NCBI RefSeq assembly: GCF_030269325.1
Contig: NZ_BSTD01000009.1
Coordinates: 248,001-312,000 of the forward strand
Source of the DNA: Amycolatopsis sp. NBRC 101858
GTDB taxonomy: Bacteria > Actinomycetota > Actinomycetes > Mycobacteriales > Pseudonocardiaceae
Reading direction: 5' to 3'
DNA length: 64,000 nucleotides
Part shown: piece by piece, positions 9,230 to 27,747 of the stretch
Layout: each line of letters starts with the position of its first letter
Position numbering within the stretch: the stretch's first letter is position 1
Translations under genes and position numbers: made by a program
Notes under the pieces: model-generated
Told to the model about the DNA's origin: nothing
The model's input: only the letters and a program-made list of their open reading frames with translations
Database searches by the model: none

Positions 9230-11812
9230 ATGGGCGCGATCTGGGGGCAGAACCGCCGCGAAAATCCGCAGGGGGCCTTGGCTTTTCTCGAGGACCTGTT
9301 GATCGAATGCGACGCCGGCGTGGGAGAGACGGTGCTGGTCGGTGGGGGACCGGCCAGCGGGAAGACACACCTGCAGCACCAGGTGGTGGTGCGGGCCAAG
9401 GAACTGGGGATCGTCACGCTCACCGCGGCCGGCGCCGCCGACGAGCGTGACGTCGACGGCGGCGTGATCGACCAGCTGCTGGCGAGCCCGCTGCTGCCGC
9501 CGTCCCTGACCGGGAGCGCGGCCGACGAGCGTGACGTCGACGAGCGGATCGCCGAGCTGTGCAGCGCGATCCACCGGCTGGCCCGGGAACGCCCGGTGCT
9601 GGTGGCCGTCGACGACCTCCACCACGTCGACGAGACCTCGGCGCGGCTCCTGCTGCGCCTGCAGCGGCGGGCGCCTTCAGCGGCGCTGCTGCTGGTCCTG
9701 AACCACGCCGACGGCTCGTACGCCGATTCGCCGTTCACCTCGCTGCCGCACCGGCACGTCGAGCTGACGCCGCTGTCGGTGCAGGCCATCGCCGAGCTGG
9801 TGGAGGGCGACGGGCTGCCCGAACGGATCCACGAGCTGAGCGCCGGGAACCCGCTGCTGGTCCGGGCGCTGGTCGACGCCCACCGCGGCAGCGCGGACAC
9901 CGGCTCGGCCTACTCCGAAGCCGTGCAGCGGCTGCTGCACCGCTACGGCTCGCCACTGCGCGAGGTGGCGACCGCGATCGCCGTGCTGGACAGCGACGTC
10001 ACCACCGAGGCCGTCGCCATCGTCGCCGGGGTCGACCCCCTGGAGGCCGAGGCGTCCACCGGGCGGCTCGCCGACGCGGGCCTGGTCGCGGGCTTCCGGT
10101 TCCGGCCGCCGGCCGCCGCCGCGGTGGTGTGCGGGCTGCGCGGGCCGGAGAAGGTCCGCCTGCACGTCCGGGCCGCCGAGGTCAAGCACGCCCGCGGGCT
10201 CAGTCCCGCCGAAGTCGCCCGGCACCTGGTCGCCGCCGGCGAGGCGGAGGCCGAGTGGGCGCTGCCGGTGCTGGTCGCGGCGGCGGAGCAGGTGATGCTC
10301 GGCGACGACATCGACTTCGCCACCCGCTGCCTGAAGCTCGCCGCGTCGGTCGCGAAGGCGCGATGGGAGCAGCAGACGATCTCCCAGCTGCTCGCCAAGA
10401 TCACCTGGCGCGTCAACCCGGCCGCCGCCGCGCCGCACCTGAGATCGTTGCGCGAGGCGGGCTCGCTGGACGCCTCCGACCGGCTCGGCCTCGCGCGGCA
10501 GTCGCTGTGGCTGGGCGACCGCGACACCTTCGAGCGCGCGTTCGCCGCGCTCGAGAACGACGTCGAACCGCTCGACCCGCGCACGTCGGCGGAGCTCATC
10601 CTCGCCGGCTACTGGCACTACGGCGTTACGACGACGACAGCCGACCCGGGCGATCCCTGGCTGCACACGGCGAACTCGCTGGCCGCGATGTGGCGCACCG
10701 GGGGTACCGAGACGACTTCGGCGTGCGCGGAACGGATCCTGCAGAACTGCCGGCTTTCGGACACTTCGCTGGAGGCGCTGGCGACCGCGATCCTCGCGCT
10801 GGCCCACGACGACAAGGCCGACCGCGCGGAAGGCTGGTGCACGTCGCTCAGCGAGGAAGCCGAATACCGCGGCGCCATCACGTGGAAGGCGATGCTCGAC
10901 GCGATCGGCGCGAGCCTGCGGCTGCGCCGGGGCGACGTCCCCGGTGCCGTGGACCTGGGCACGCGGGCACTGGGCATGCTGGACGCGCCGAACTGGGGCG
11001 TCGCGATCAGCTACCCGCTGGCCACGCTGCTGATCGCGCACACCGCGGCCGGGGCGTTCAAGGACGCGGCGGCGGTGCTGCGGCACCCGCTGCCGGACGC
11101 GGTGTGGGCGACCCTGGGCGGCGTCCGCTACCTGCGGGCGCGCGGGCACTTCCACCTGGCGACCAACCGCGGTCTCGCGGCCGTGAGCGACCTGCAGCAG
11201 TGCCGGCGGATCCTGCACGAGCAGGACCTGGAGCTCCCGGCGGTCCTGCCGTGGCAGGCCGACCTCGCGGAGGCGAACCTCGGGCTGGGCAACACGGCCA
11301 TGGCGGTCGAGCTGGCCCGGCAGTCCCTGGCGGGGCCGGCCGACGCGTACTCGCGCGGGTCGGCGCTGCGGGTGCTCGCGCTGGCCGGTGACGCGGCGGC
11401 CCGCCCGGGGCTGCTGAACCGGGCGGCGGAGGCGTTCAAGGCGTCCGGCGACCGGCTGGAGCTGGCCAAGACGATGCGCACGATCAACCACCTGAGCCAG
11501 CGCGCGGAACGCGCCGGCAGCCTGGTGAAGGCGGTGCACGTGCCGCGGCAGGGCCGGTCCCGGCCGGCGGTGCCCCGCCCGGTCGCGCGCCCGGAGCCGG
11601 TGGCGTCGTCGTCGGCGTCCGTGCTGAGCGAGGCGGAGCTGAGGGTGGCCGAGCTGGCGGTGGAGGGCCGGACGAACCGGCAGATCGCGGAGACGCTGTA
11701 CATCACGGTGAGCACGGTGGAGCAGCACCTGACCCGGGTGTACCGCAAACTGGGCGTCGCCGGCCGGGCTGCGCTGGCGGGCGAGTTCGCCGACGCCGAG
11801 GGTGCGCAGTGA
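9230..11812 (+). CDS. LAL-family (large ATP-binding LuxR) transcriptional activator
   Basis: 860 residues; ATG at 9230 with GAGGAG (9218-9223) 6 nt upstream. The N-terminal ATPase has Walker A GGPASGKT (about 39-46) and Walker B RPVLVAVDD. A long helical, TPR-like middle follows. The C-terminal LuxR HTH (about 797-850) reads LSEAELRVAELAVEGRTN through STVEQHLTRVYRKLG. The length and MalT-like order are typical of pathway-specific activators of macrolide clusters. Within the ATPase the peptide ADERDVD occurs twice, from an exact 22-bp DNA repeat (9437-9458 and 9521-9542). The gene is divergent from the thioesterase and overlaps the next small gene (GTGA). It is the best candidate to bind the G-rich boxes before the cluster promoters; that is inference. 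Confidence 0.93.
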   Translation: MGAIWGQNRRENPQGALAFLEDLLIECDAGVGETVLVGGGPASGKTHLQHQVVVRAKELGIVTLTAAGAADERDVDGGVIDQLLASPLLPPSLTGSAADERDVDERIAELCSAIHRLARERPVLVAVDDLHHVDETSARLLLRLQRRAPSAALLLVLNHADGSYADSPFTSLPHRHVELTPLSVQAIAELVEGDGLPERIHELSAGNPLLVRALVDAHRGSADTGSAYSEAVQRLLHRYGSPLREVATAIAVLDSDVTTEAVAIVAGVDPLEAEASTGRLADAGLVAGFRFRPPAAAAVVCGLRGPEKVRLHVRAAEVKHARGLSPAEVARHLVAAGEAEAEWALPVLVAAAEQVMLGDDIDFATRCLKLAASVAKARWEQQTISQLLAKITWRVNPAAAAPHLRSLREAGSLDASDRLGLARQSLWLGDRDTFERAFAALENDVEPLDPRTSAELILAGYWHYGVTTTTADPGDPWLHTANSLAAMWRTGGTETTSACAERILQNCRLSDTSLEALATAILALAHDDKADRAEGWCTSLSEEAEYRGAITWKAMLDAIGASLRLRRGDVPGAVDLGTRALGMLDAPNWGVAISYPLATLLIAHTAAGAFKDAAAVLRHPLPDAVWATLGGVRYLRARGHFHLATNRGLAAVSDLQQCRRILHEQDLELPAVLPWQADLAEANLGLGNTAMAVELARQSLAGPADAYSRGSALRVLALAGDAAARPGLLNRAAEAFKASGDRLELAKTMRTINHLSQRAERAGSLVKAVHVPRQGRSRPAVPRPVARPEPVASSSASVLSEAELRVAELAVEGRTNRQIAETLYITVSTVEQHLTRVYRKLGVAGRAALAGEFADAEGAQ

Positions 11813-11982
11813 AGGTGCTGTTGAGCGAGGTGGAGCTGCGCGTGGCCGAGCTGGCCGCGGACGCGACGGAGCTCGAAGCCATCGCGGAGGCGCTGGGCAT
11901 CCCGGCGTCGGAAGCAGGCGGTCTCCTCGAGGCGGTCTACCGCAAGCTCGGCCCGCCACCGAAGAACCCCGCACCGCGATGA
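11809..11982 (+). CDS. 57-residue LuxR-HTH-like mini-protein
   Basis: The GTG at 11809 overlaps the LAL stop (GTGA), so translation is probably coupled. The product is 57 residues. It opens LLSEVELRVAELA and ends its conserved part in EAVYRKLGPP. The LAL protein's own C-terminal domain reads LSEAELRVAELA and TRVYRKLGVA at the same spacing. The recognition-helix region differs (AIAEALGIPASEAGGLL instead of the QIAETLYITVSTVEQHL pattern). It looks like a tandem duplicate of the LAL HTH that has lost most DNA-contact residues. It could be a dimerisation partner or modulator of the LAL protein, or decaying sequence. It is too short for most gene callers. Confidence 0.6.
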   Translation: MKVLLSEVELRVAELAADATELEAIAEALGIPASEAGGLLEAVYRKLGPPPKNPAPR

Positions 11983-12020
11983 AGGGGCCTTTCCCCGCAC
12001 CACGCGAGGAAAGGCCCCTT
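11982..12020. terminator. Bidirectional hairpin between convergent genes
   Basis: AAGGGGCCTTTCC (11982-11994) and its exact complement (12008-12020) form a 13-bp stem with a 13-nt loop. It starts on the last base of the mini-HTH stop and lies 19 bp from the SDR stop, so it can serve both convergent transcripts. Confidence 0.75.
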
Positions 12021-12038
12021 CGGTACCGCGGGAGCGGC

Positions 12039-13001
12039 TCAGGAACCGCGCTGGTCGGCGACCACCGCGGCGATGATGTCGTCCAGCGTCCGGGTCGGCG
12101 AGAAGCCGATCTGCCCCTTCGCCTTCGTGCAGTCCGGGATGCGGCGCTGCATGTCCTCGTACCCGTCGCCGTACGCCTCCTCGTACGGCACCTTCGCGAT
12201 CGTGCTCGCCGAGCCCGTCGCCGAGATCACGCGCTCGGCCAGCTGGGCGATCGTCGTCTGCTCGGTGCTGCCGAGGTTGAACACCTTGCTGTACGCCGTT
12301 TCGTCGGCCAGCAGCGCCACCAGCGCCGGGACGACGTCGTGGACGTGGCAGAAGCACCGCGTCTGCTGGCCGTCGCCGAACACCGTGATCGGCTCGCCCG
12401 CCAGGGCCTGCTTGACGAACCGCGGGATGACCATGCCGTAACGCCCGGTCTGGCGCGGGCCGACCGTGTTGAACGGGCGGACGATCACCGTGCGCAGGCC
12501 GTGCTCGACCGCGTACAGGTACGCGAACGTCTCGTCCAGCGCCTTGGCCTCCGCGTACGACCAGCGGTTCTTCAGCGGCGAGCCGATGATCCGGTCGGCG
12601 TCCTCGGTGAGGCCGTCGGCGGTGTTCTTGCCGTAGATCTCGCTCGTCGACGCGACCAGGATCGGCACGTCGTGCTGCAGCGCCGCGTCCAGCATGGTCT
12701 CCGTGCCGTGCAGGTTGGTGCGCAGGCTTTCCATCGTCTTGTCGAGGATCGTGAAGACGCCGACCGCGGCCGCGAGGTGGAAGATCGCGTCGATGCCGGC
12801 CATGCAGGCCTCGACCGCCGAGGGGTCGGTCACCGAGCCGCGGACGAACCGGAACGCCGGGTTGTCCCGGACGCCGGCGAGGTTGTCGAGCGTGCCGGTG
12901 CTGAGGTTGTCGAGCGCGACGACCTCGTGGCCGTGCTCCAGGAGGTGCTCGGTCAGGTGGGAGCCGATGAAGCCGGCGCCGCCGGTGATGAGGTAACGCA
13001 C
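12039..13001 (-). CDS. Extended SDR, sugar-nucleotide decarboxylase/epimerase-like
   Basis: 320 residues from GTG at 13001; AGAGGA (13016-13011) is 9 nt upstream and overlaps the stop of the preceding gene. It has the NAD-binding GGAGFIG (7-13), the Ser/Thr region STSEIYGKN (119-127) and the catalytic YAEAK with Tyr149 and Lys153. RPFNTVGPRQ and HVHD are typical of nucleotide-sugar SDRs. Related enzymes decarboxylate, epimerise or dehydrate UDP-hexuronates. It is the last gene of a three-gene operon with a UDP-HexNAc 6-dehydrogenase and a PIG-L deacetylase. One reading is a UDP-GlcNAcA decarboxylase giving a 2-acetamido-pentose; a C4 epimerase is the main alternative. Sequence alone does not settle the reaction. 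Confidence 0.85.
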   Translation of the reverse strand: MRYLITGGAGFIGSHLTEHLLEHGHEVVALDNLSTGTLDNLAGVRDNPAFRFVRGSVTDPSAVEACMAGIDAIFHLAAAVGVFTILDKTMESLRTNLHGTETMLDAALQHDVPILVASTSEIYGKNTADGLTEDADRIIGSPLKNRWSYAEAKALDETFAYLYAVEHGLRTVIVRPFNTVGPRQTGRYGMVIPRFVKQALAGEPITVFGDGQQTRCFCHVHDVVPALVALLADETAYSKVFNLGSTEQTTIAQLAERVISATGSASTIAKVPYEEAYGDGYEDMQRRIPDCTKAKGQIGFSPTRTLDDIIAAVVADQRGS

Positions 13002-13014
13002 GTCGGAAGTCCTC

Positions 13015-14307
13015 TCAGTTCGCGAAGAGCGCGGGGTCGAAGCGGTAGGTGGCATCGATGACGAGCGGGCACTGCCCGAGCCAGTCGTACCCGTGGCCGG
13101 GCTGGACGGTGTGGATCAGCGCGACGTCCCAGTCGTCGCCGTCCGGCTCGACGACGCTGTCGAGCTGGCCGCCGGTGACGCGGATGGTCGACACGAGCGG
13201 GTCGTGGTAACCGACCTTCGCGCCCTTCGCCGCCAGCAGGTCGATGATGTCCAACGCGGACGACGACCGGACGTCCTGGACGCCGGGCTTGTACGTCACG
13301 CCGACCACCAGCACGCGCGTGCCCGCCAGGCCCTTCCCGTTGCGGGACAACGTGTTGGCGATGCGGTCGACGACCTGCTTGGGCCGTTCGGCGATGGCGT
13401 GCATGGCCTGCGTGACGAGCGGTGCGTTGTGCTGCGTCGCGCGCAGCTGCCAGAGCAGGTAGTGCGGGTCGCAGGGGATGCAGTGCCCGCCGACACCCGG
13501 GCCGGGGTGGAAGGCCATGAAGCCGTAGGGCTTGCTCGCCGCCGCGTCGATCACCTCGATCGGGTCGATCGAGAAGCCGTCGCTGATCTCCGCGAACTCG
13601 TTGGCCAGCGCGATGTTCACCGCGCGGAAGGTGTTCTCGTACAGCTTCGTGAGCTCGGCGACCTCGGCCGAGCTGACGCAGTGCACCGCCGGGGTCAGCA
13701 GGTTGATCACGCGCTGCGCCATCGCGGTGCACGCCGGCGTCACGCCGCCCAGGACACGCGGGGTCTCCTGTTGCGTGTGCGTGACGTTGCCGGGGTCGAT
13801 GCGCTCGGGGCTGGACGCGACGAAGATGTCGCGGCCGACCTTGAACCCCTTGGCGACCAGCGGCTTCACCAGCAGCCGCCCGGCGGTGCCGACGTAGCTG
13901 GTGGAGGTGAGGATCAGCGTCTGGCCGACCCGGGCGTGCGCGATCAGCGCCGTGCAGGCGCTCTCGAGCGGGCCGAGGTCGGGCATCAGGTACTCGTCCA
14001 GCCCGGTCGGCACGCACACCAGGACCGCGTCGGCCTCGGTCATCCGCGCCAGGTCGGCGGTGAGCTGGAAGTCCTCCTGGTGCACGGCTTTCTCCAGCCG
14101 GCGGTGGTCGGCCTCGATCAGGTCGACCTCGCCGGAGCGGATCGCGTCGAGGCGGTTCTGCGAGAGGTCGATGCCGATGATGCCGACCCCGCTCTCGTGC
14201 AGGCCGAGGGCGGTCGGCAGGCCGACGTACCCCATTCCGATGACGGCGACGGAGGTCAGCTCGTTCAGTTCGGCCAGGATTTCGTGTTCAGCGACAGTAC
14301 TCGTCAT
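13015..14307 (-). CDS. UDP-N-acetylhexosamine 6-dehydrogenase (WecC/WbpA type)
   Basis: 430 residues, the usual length for UDP-sugar 6-dehydrogenases. The N-terminal Rossmann motif is VAVIGMGYVGLP (about 20-31). The catalytic Cys276 lies in GVGGHCIPCDPHYL; that HCIPxDPxYL form is typical of the UDP-GlcNAc/ManNAc branch rather than UDP-glucose dehydrogenase. The C-terminal domain has VLVVGVTYKPGVQDVR. It oxidises C6-OH to a carboxylate in two NAD-dependent steps. It is the middle gene of the minus-strand sugar operon, 33 bp after the deacetylase and 13 bp before the SDR start. It would supply a uronate of an amino sugar. Substrate choice is inferred from the motif. Confidence 0.92.
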   Translation of the reverse strand: MTSTVAEHEILAELNELTSVAVIGMGYVGLPTALGLHESGVGIIGIDLSQNRLDAIRSGEVDLIEADHRRLEKAVHQEDFQLTADLARMTEADAVLVCVPTGLDEYLMPDLGPLESACTALIAHARVGQTLILTSTSYVGTAGRLLVKPLVAKGFKVGRDIFVASSPERIDPGNVTHTQQETPRVLGGVTPACTAMAQRVINLLTPAVHCVSSAEVAELTKLYENTFRAVNIALANEFAEISDGFSIDPIEVIDAAASKPYGFMAFHPGPGVGGHCIPCDPHYLLWQLRATQHNAPLVTQAMHAIAERPKQVVDRIANTLSRNGKGLAGTRVLVVGVTYKPGVQDVRSSSALDIIDLLAAKGAKVGYHDPLVSTIRVTGGQLDSVVEPDGDDWDVALIHTVQPGHGYDWLGQCPLVIDATYRFDPALFAN

Positions 14308-14340
14308 TGCGGTTCACCCGTCTCTTGCACGGTGGAAGGG

Positions 14341-15024
14341 TCAGTGCACGACCCGGACGATTTCGAAGGCTTCGGCGAGTTCGGTGGAGATCTGCGAGCC
14401 GCGGTATTCGGCGAGGGCGCGCACGCCCCGCTCGCTGCGCGGGTGGGGCCAGGGCTCGAGTTCCTTGCCGTACGCGCGCAGCGCTTCGATCTTGCGCTCG
14501 ACGTGCGTCTCCTCGAGGCGCTGCCAGCAGTTGGGGCGGAAGGTGACCGGCAGCCCCGACGCCTCGCCGACGTCGGTGGCGGACCGGATCTCGAAGGTCC
14601 GTACCTCCTGCACGCTTCCCTTGCCCGGCCGGCCGGCGACCCGGGCGGCGCGGCTGACGAGGGCGTGGTCGGTGCTCAGGTCGCACATGCTCGTGGTGAG
14701 GATGGTGTCGGGCTCGAAGTCCCGGACCTCGTGCTCCACCACCCGGTTGAGCTCGAGGTGGCTGACGGTGTCGAGGCGGTTGTCCCCGAACTCGTGGATG
14801 CGCACGCGTTCGATGCCGAGCGTCTTCGCGGCCAGCTCGATCGCGGCGGTGCGGTTGACGACCCCGGCGCCGTTCGAGGACCGCGAGCCGTCGTCGTTGG
14901 TGAGGATGCAGAGCGAGATCGTCACACCCTCGTCGGCGAGCCGGGCGATGGTGCCGCCCGCGCCGAGCGTTTCGTCGTCGCCGTGTGCTCCCACGACCAG
15001 CAGCTTGCCAATTTTCCTGTGCAT
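14341..15024 (-). CDS. PIG-L/MshB-family N-acetylglucosaminyl deacetylase
   Basis: 227 residues from ATG at 15024, which has GGGGA 6-8 nt upstream. A longer start at 15108 (255 residues) has a poor ribosome site and would lie upstream of the start point predicted from the promoter at 15135-15100. The zinc/catalytic motif is AHGDDE (13-18), a variant of AHPDDE with Gly for Pro. A later STDHALVSRA supplies the third zinc ligand. Family members remove the N-acetyl group from GlcNAc in mycothiol, GPI and glycopeptide sugar pathways. It is the first gene of the sugar operon, divergent from PKS C. This fits deacetylation of a 2-acetamido sugar before or after transfer. The AHGDDE variant could alter activity. 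Confidence 0.9.
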   Translation of the reverse strand: MHRKIGKLLVVGAHGDDETLGAGGTIARLADEGVTISLCILTNDDGSRSSNGAGVVNRTAAIELAAKTLGIERVRIHEFGDNRLDTVSHLELNRVVEHEVRDFEPDTILTTSMCDLSTDHALVSRAARVAGRPGKGSVQEVRTFEIRSATDVGEASGLPVTFRPNCWQRLEETHVERKIEALRAYGKELEPWPHPRSERGVRALAEYRGSQISTELAEAFEIVRVVH

Positions 15025-15099
15025 ACCGGATCCCCAGTCTTCGTGCTGATGGAAGTGCCGTCGCACGGCATCACGGGCAACGGAAGTTTCTTTCACGAA

Positions 15100-15135
15100 A
15101 TCTGACATCCGCCGGTCGCGACCGACAACCCCTAA
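15100..15135 (-). promoter_or_regulatory. Candidate cluster-type promoter of the sugar operon
   Basis: On the minus strand TTAGGGGTTGT (15135-15125) is followed after 19 bp by TCAGAT (15105-15100). A second CTTTAG lies 11 bp further upstream (CTTTAG at 15148-15143 and 15137-15132), a helical-turn direct repeat. The -10 match is weak. Transcription would start near 15093, downstream of the ATG at 15108, which supports the ATG at 15024. Confidence 0.5.
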
Positions 15136-15178
15136 AGACCGTCTAAAGCGGACCTTGGCGGGGGCGCGGGACGGCGGC

Positions 15179-15246
15179 TAGGGGCGCGGTTCCCGCGTTG
15201 TCCGGGGCCATTAGGGGTGGGTGCGCCCGCGGCGCGCTCGTATCGT
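15179..15246 (+). promoter_or_regulatory. Cluster-type promoter of PKS C
   Basis: TTAGGGGTGGG (15211-15221), 19 bp, then TATCGT (15241-15246). A second TAGGGG lies 32 bp upstream at 15179-15184 in the same orientation. Box sequence and the exact 19-bp gap are shared with 31308 and 32245. Confidence 0.65.
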
Positions 15247-15315
15247 CGATCGCATTGCTGTGGGGGTGCGCGATCCCCCTTTCCAGCGCAGGCGACGTGG
15301 AAGGAAAGAGGACTC

Positions 15316-26127
<10,812 letters not shown>

Positions 26128-26141
26128 CGGCCGCCGGACGT

Positions 26142-26190
26142 CATGAACGACTCTGTCACGGCGTCCGGCGAGGTGAAAGAGTCGTTCATG
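26142..26190. terminator. Hairpin after PKS C
   Basis: An 18-bp inverted repeat with one mismatch (26142-26159 against 26173-26190, arm start CATGAACGACTCTGTCAC) encloses a 13-nt loop, 14 bp after the PKS C stop. There is no T-tract. It may act as a terminator or mRNA-stabilising hairpin. Each arm is a degenerate copy of the dispersed 23-bp palindrome. Confidence 0.6.
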
Positions 26191-26244
26191 CCAAGGGTTC
26201 CCGGGCCGCGGCCGGCCTCGGCCGCGCCCCGGCGCCGGTGGCAA

Positions 26245-26365
26245 GTCTTGAATGAGTCGTTCAAGACCTTCGGGCTGCCGCGACCGACCCGCGCTCACCG
26301 GCCGGCCGCCGCGACCGGCCGGCTCGCGGACCCGGCTGTGGTGTCGCGAATGACTTATTCGGGAC
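26245..26365. repeat. Two further copies of the 23-bp palindrome
   Basis: Copies at 26245-26267 (TTGAATGAGTCGTTCAA inside GTC...GAC) and 26343-26365 (CGAATGACTTATTCG inside GTC...GAC). They lie in the 276-bp gap between PKS C and the TetR gene, which holds no other recognisable element. Confidence 0.65.
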
Positions 26366-26403
26366 CTCCGGGCCTGGCACACCGGCCGGGCGGGATGGCG
26401 GGC

Positions 26404-27129
26404 TCAGAAGATGCTCGCCATCCCGGCCACTCCCGCCAGCACGGGCTCGAGCCCGGCGGTCAAGAACGCTTCGCGGTCCTCGGCGGTGACCGGGTACCGG
26501 CCGTCGGACACCAGGGCCGCCAGCTCGGCCGAGTCGTGCCGAGCGAGGTTGGGTGCGAGGTGGTCGCGCACGGCCGACGCCTCCGCCGGAGTCGTCGGGG
26601 TGGCCAGGCGAACCGCCGCGGCGGTGGCGAACCCCGTCACCATCGTTTCGCAGCCGAGCAGGTGCTCGCCGCGGACGCCCGCGGCGGCGCACGCCCGCAG
26701 GAGCAGTTCGGTCCACGCGAGGCGGTTCGGGGTCACCGGGTCGCCGCGCATCGGCAGGTCCAGCAGCCAGGGCCGGCTCAGCAGCCGGTCGAGCACCGCC
26801 CGCGTCCAGTCTCGGACGTCGGCACGCCACTCGCCCGACGACGCCAGGCCCGCGGGCGGCGGGCCCCAGCCCGCGTCGGCGAGCAGGACCGTCAGCTCCT
26901 CCTTGGAGCTCACGTATCTGTACAGCGCGTTGGTCGTCACGCCCACCTCGTGGGCGATGTTCGGCAGCGAGGCGTTGGCGACGCCGTCGGCGTCGGCGAG
27001 GCCCACGGCCGCCGCGACGATCTGCGCCACCGAGTGCGACGGCTTGGGCCCGCGGCGCGGCGGCGGTGTGCCGCCCCAGGCCAGTGTCATCCCGGGGGGC
27101 AGCTCCGGTGTGGTGTCCCTGTCCAGCAT
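26404..27129 (-). CDS. TetR-family repressor of the neighbouring exporter
   Basis: 241 residues from ATG at 27129 with AGGGAAG 8 nt upstream. The N-terminal HTH (about 35-82) reads IVAAAVGLADADG, then NIAHEVGVTTNALYRYVSSKEEL. The proline-rich lead PPPRRGPKPSHS and the C-terminal domain suit TetR_C_11-type regulators. It is divergent from a 2TM-protein gene and the ABC operon. Two nearly identical 28-bp sites (27161-27188 and 27695-27722) lie before those two plus-strand units. The simplest model is a ligand-relieved repressor of the exporter, possibly sensing the polyketide. Confidence 0.92.
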   Translation of the reverse strand: MLDRDTTPELPPGMTLAWGGTPPPRRGPKPSHSVAQIVAAAVGLADADGVANASLPNIAHEVGVTTNALYRYVSSKEELTVLLADAGWGPPPAGLASSGEWRADVRDWTRAVLDRLLSRPWLLDLPMRGDPVTPNRLAWTELLLRACAAAGVRGEHLLGCETMVTGFATAAAVRLATPTTPAEASAVRDHLAPNLARHDSAELAALVSDGRYPVTAEDREAFLTAGLEPVLAGVAGMASIF

Positions 27130-27160
27130 GGTGCGTCTTCCCTGGCGAGTGCTCCGGCAG

Positions 27161-27188
27161 TAAACTGTGAGAGTCTTACACTGATTTG
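27161..27188. promoter_or_regulatory. Putative TetR operator 1
   Basis: A 28-bp site beginning TAAACTGTG and ending TACACTGATTTG, placed between the divergent TetR and 2TM genes. It matches operator 2 at 22 of 28 positions. Confidence 0.7.
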
Positions 27189-27205
27189 GGCGGAGGGCGA
27201 GCGAC

Positions 27206-27637
27206 GTGAGCGAGAACAGGCCGGTGGCCACGGCCGTCGGCCGGCTCCTGTGGCCGGAGCGTACGCGGGTCACCGAGCTGGATCGCAAGCTCGCCGTCAC
27301 GCGGATCGAGCACGATCGCGCCGAGGGCCGGTGCGAAGACGCCGAGGTCAGGCTGGCCCGCGTGCGGGTCGCCACCACCCACGCGGAGCTGGACAGCGCC
27401 GTCTCCGGCCGGTCCGCATCCGCGGTGCCGCCGATCCTGGAGGCCGCGCCTCGGGTCGGGCTGGCGGTCTGGGTCGTGGTCAGCCTGGTCAACGTCGTGG
27501 TCTACCTGACCCTGGGGATGGTCAGCGGCCAGTGGGACGGGCCGTGGGTGCTGTGGCCGGTGCTCGGCGGCGGCCTGCTCGTGCTCGGCCTGTGGTCCAC
27601 GCGGGAGCGGGACCGCCGGATGCGCCTCGGCGACTGA
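27206..27637 (+). CDS. Small membrane protein with N-terminal coiled region and two TM helices
   Basis: 143 residues from GTG at 27206, with GGAGGG 8 nt upstream. The N-terminal 65 residues are charged and likely helical (LDRKLAVTRIEHDRAEGR). Two membrane segments follow, about 87-105 (VWVVVSLVNVVVYLTLGMV) and 115-132 (WVLWPVLGGGLLVLGLW). The short TM pair with a WP in the second helix resembles 2TM-domain proteins. The next small protein (27748) has the same TM pattern. Expression is probably controlled with the exporter, since both share the operator. Function is unknown; an accessory role for the exporter is possible. Confidence 0.8.
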   Translation: MSENRPVATAVGRLLWPERTRVTELDRKLAVTRIEHDRAEGRCEDAEVRLARVRVATTHAELDSAVSGRSASAVPPILEAAPRVGLAVWVVVSLVNVVVYLTLGMVSGQWDGPWVLWPVLGGGLLVLGLWSTRERDRRMRLGD

Positions 27638-27694
27638 AGGGCGACCCCTGTCCCGGTCATCGGGGTCCGGGTTCCCCTCGGAGCAGGACTACGT

Positions 27695-27722
27695 TAAACT
27701 GTGCAACCCATACACAGATTTG
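27695..27722. promoter_or_regulatory. Putative TetR operator 2
   Basis: A 28-bp site beginning TAAACTGTG and ending TACACAGATTTG, 25 bp before the ATG of the exporter operon's first gene. The CTGTG...CACAG arms make it a better palindrome than operator 1. Confidence 0.72.
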
Positions 27723-27747
27723 TTCGTACCTGAGATCGGGGGCCGAG

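Noticed and set aside
15025..15108. Longer start (ATG 15108) for the PIG-L deacetylase
   Set aside because: Weak ribosome site, and the candidate promoter would start transcription downstream of it; the 15024 ATG has GGGGA at good spacing. Not fully excluded.
26143..27747. Plus-strand frame running from the PKS C end into the 2TM gene
   Set aside because: It is antisense to the TetR gene and crosses hairpins; only the last 78 codons from 27748 have a start site and sensible protein.
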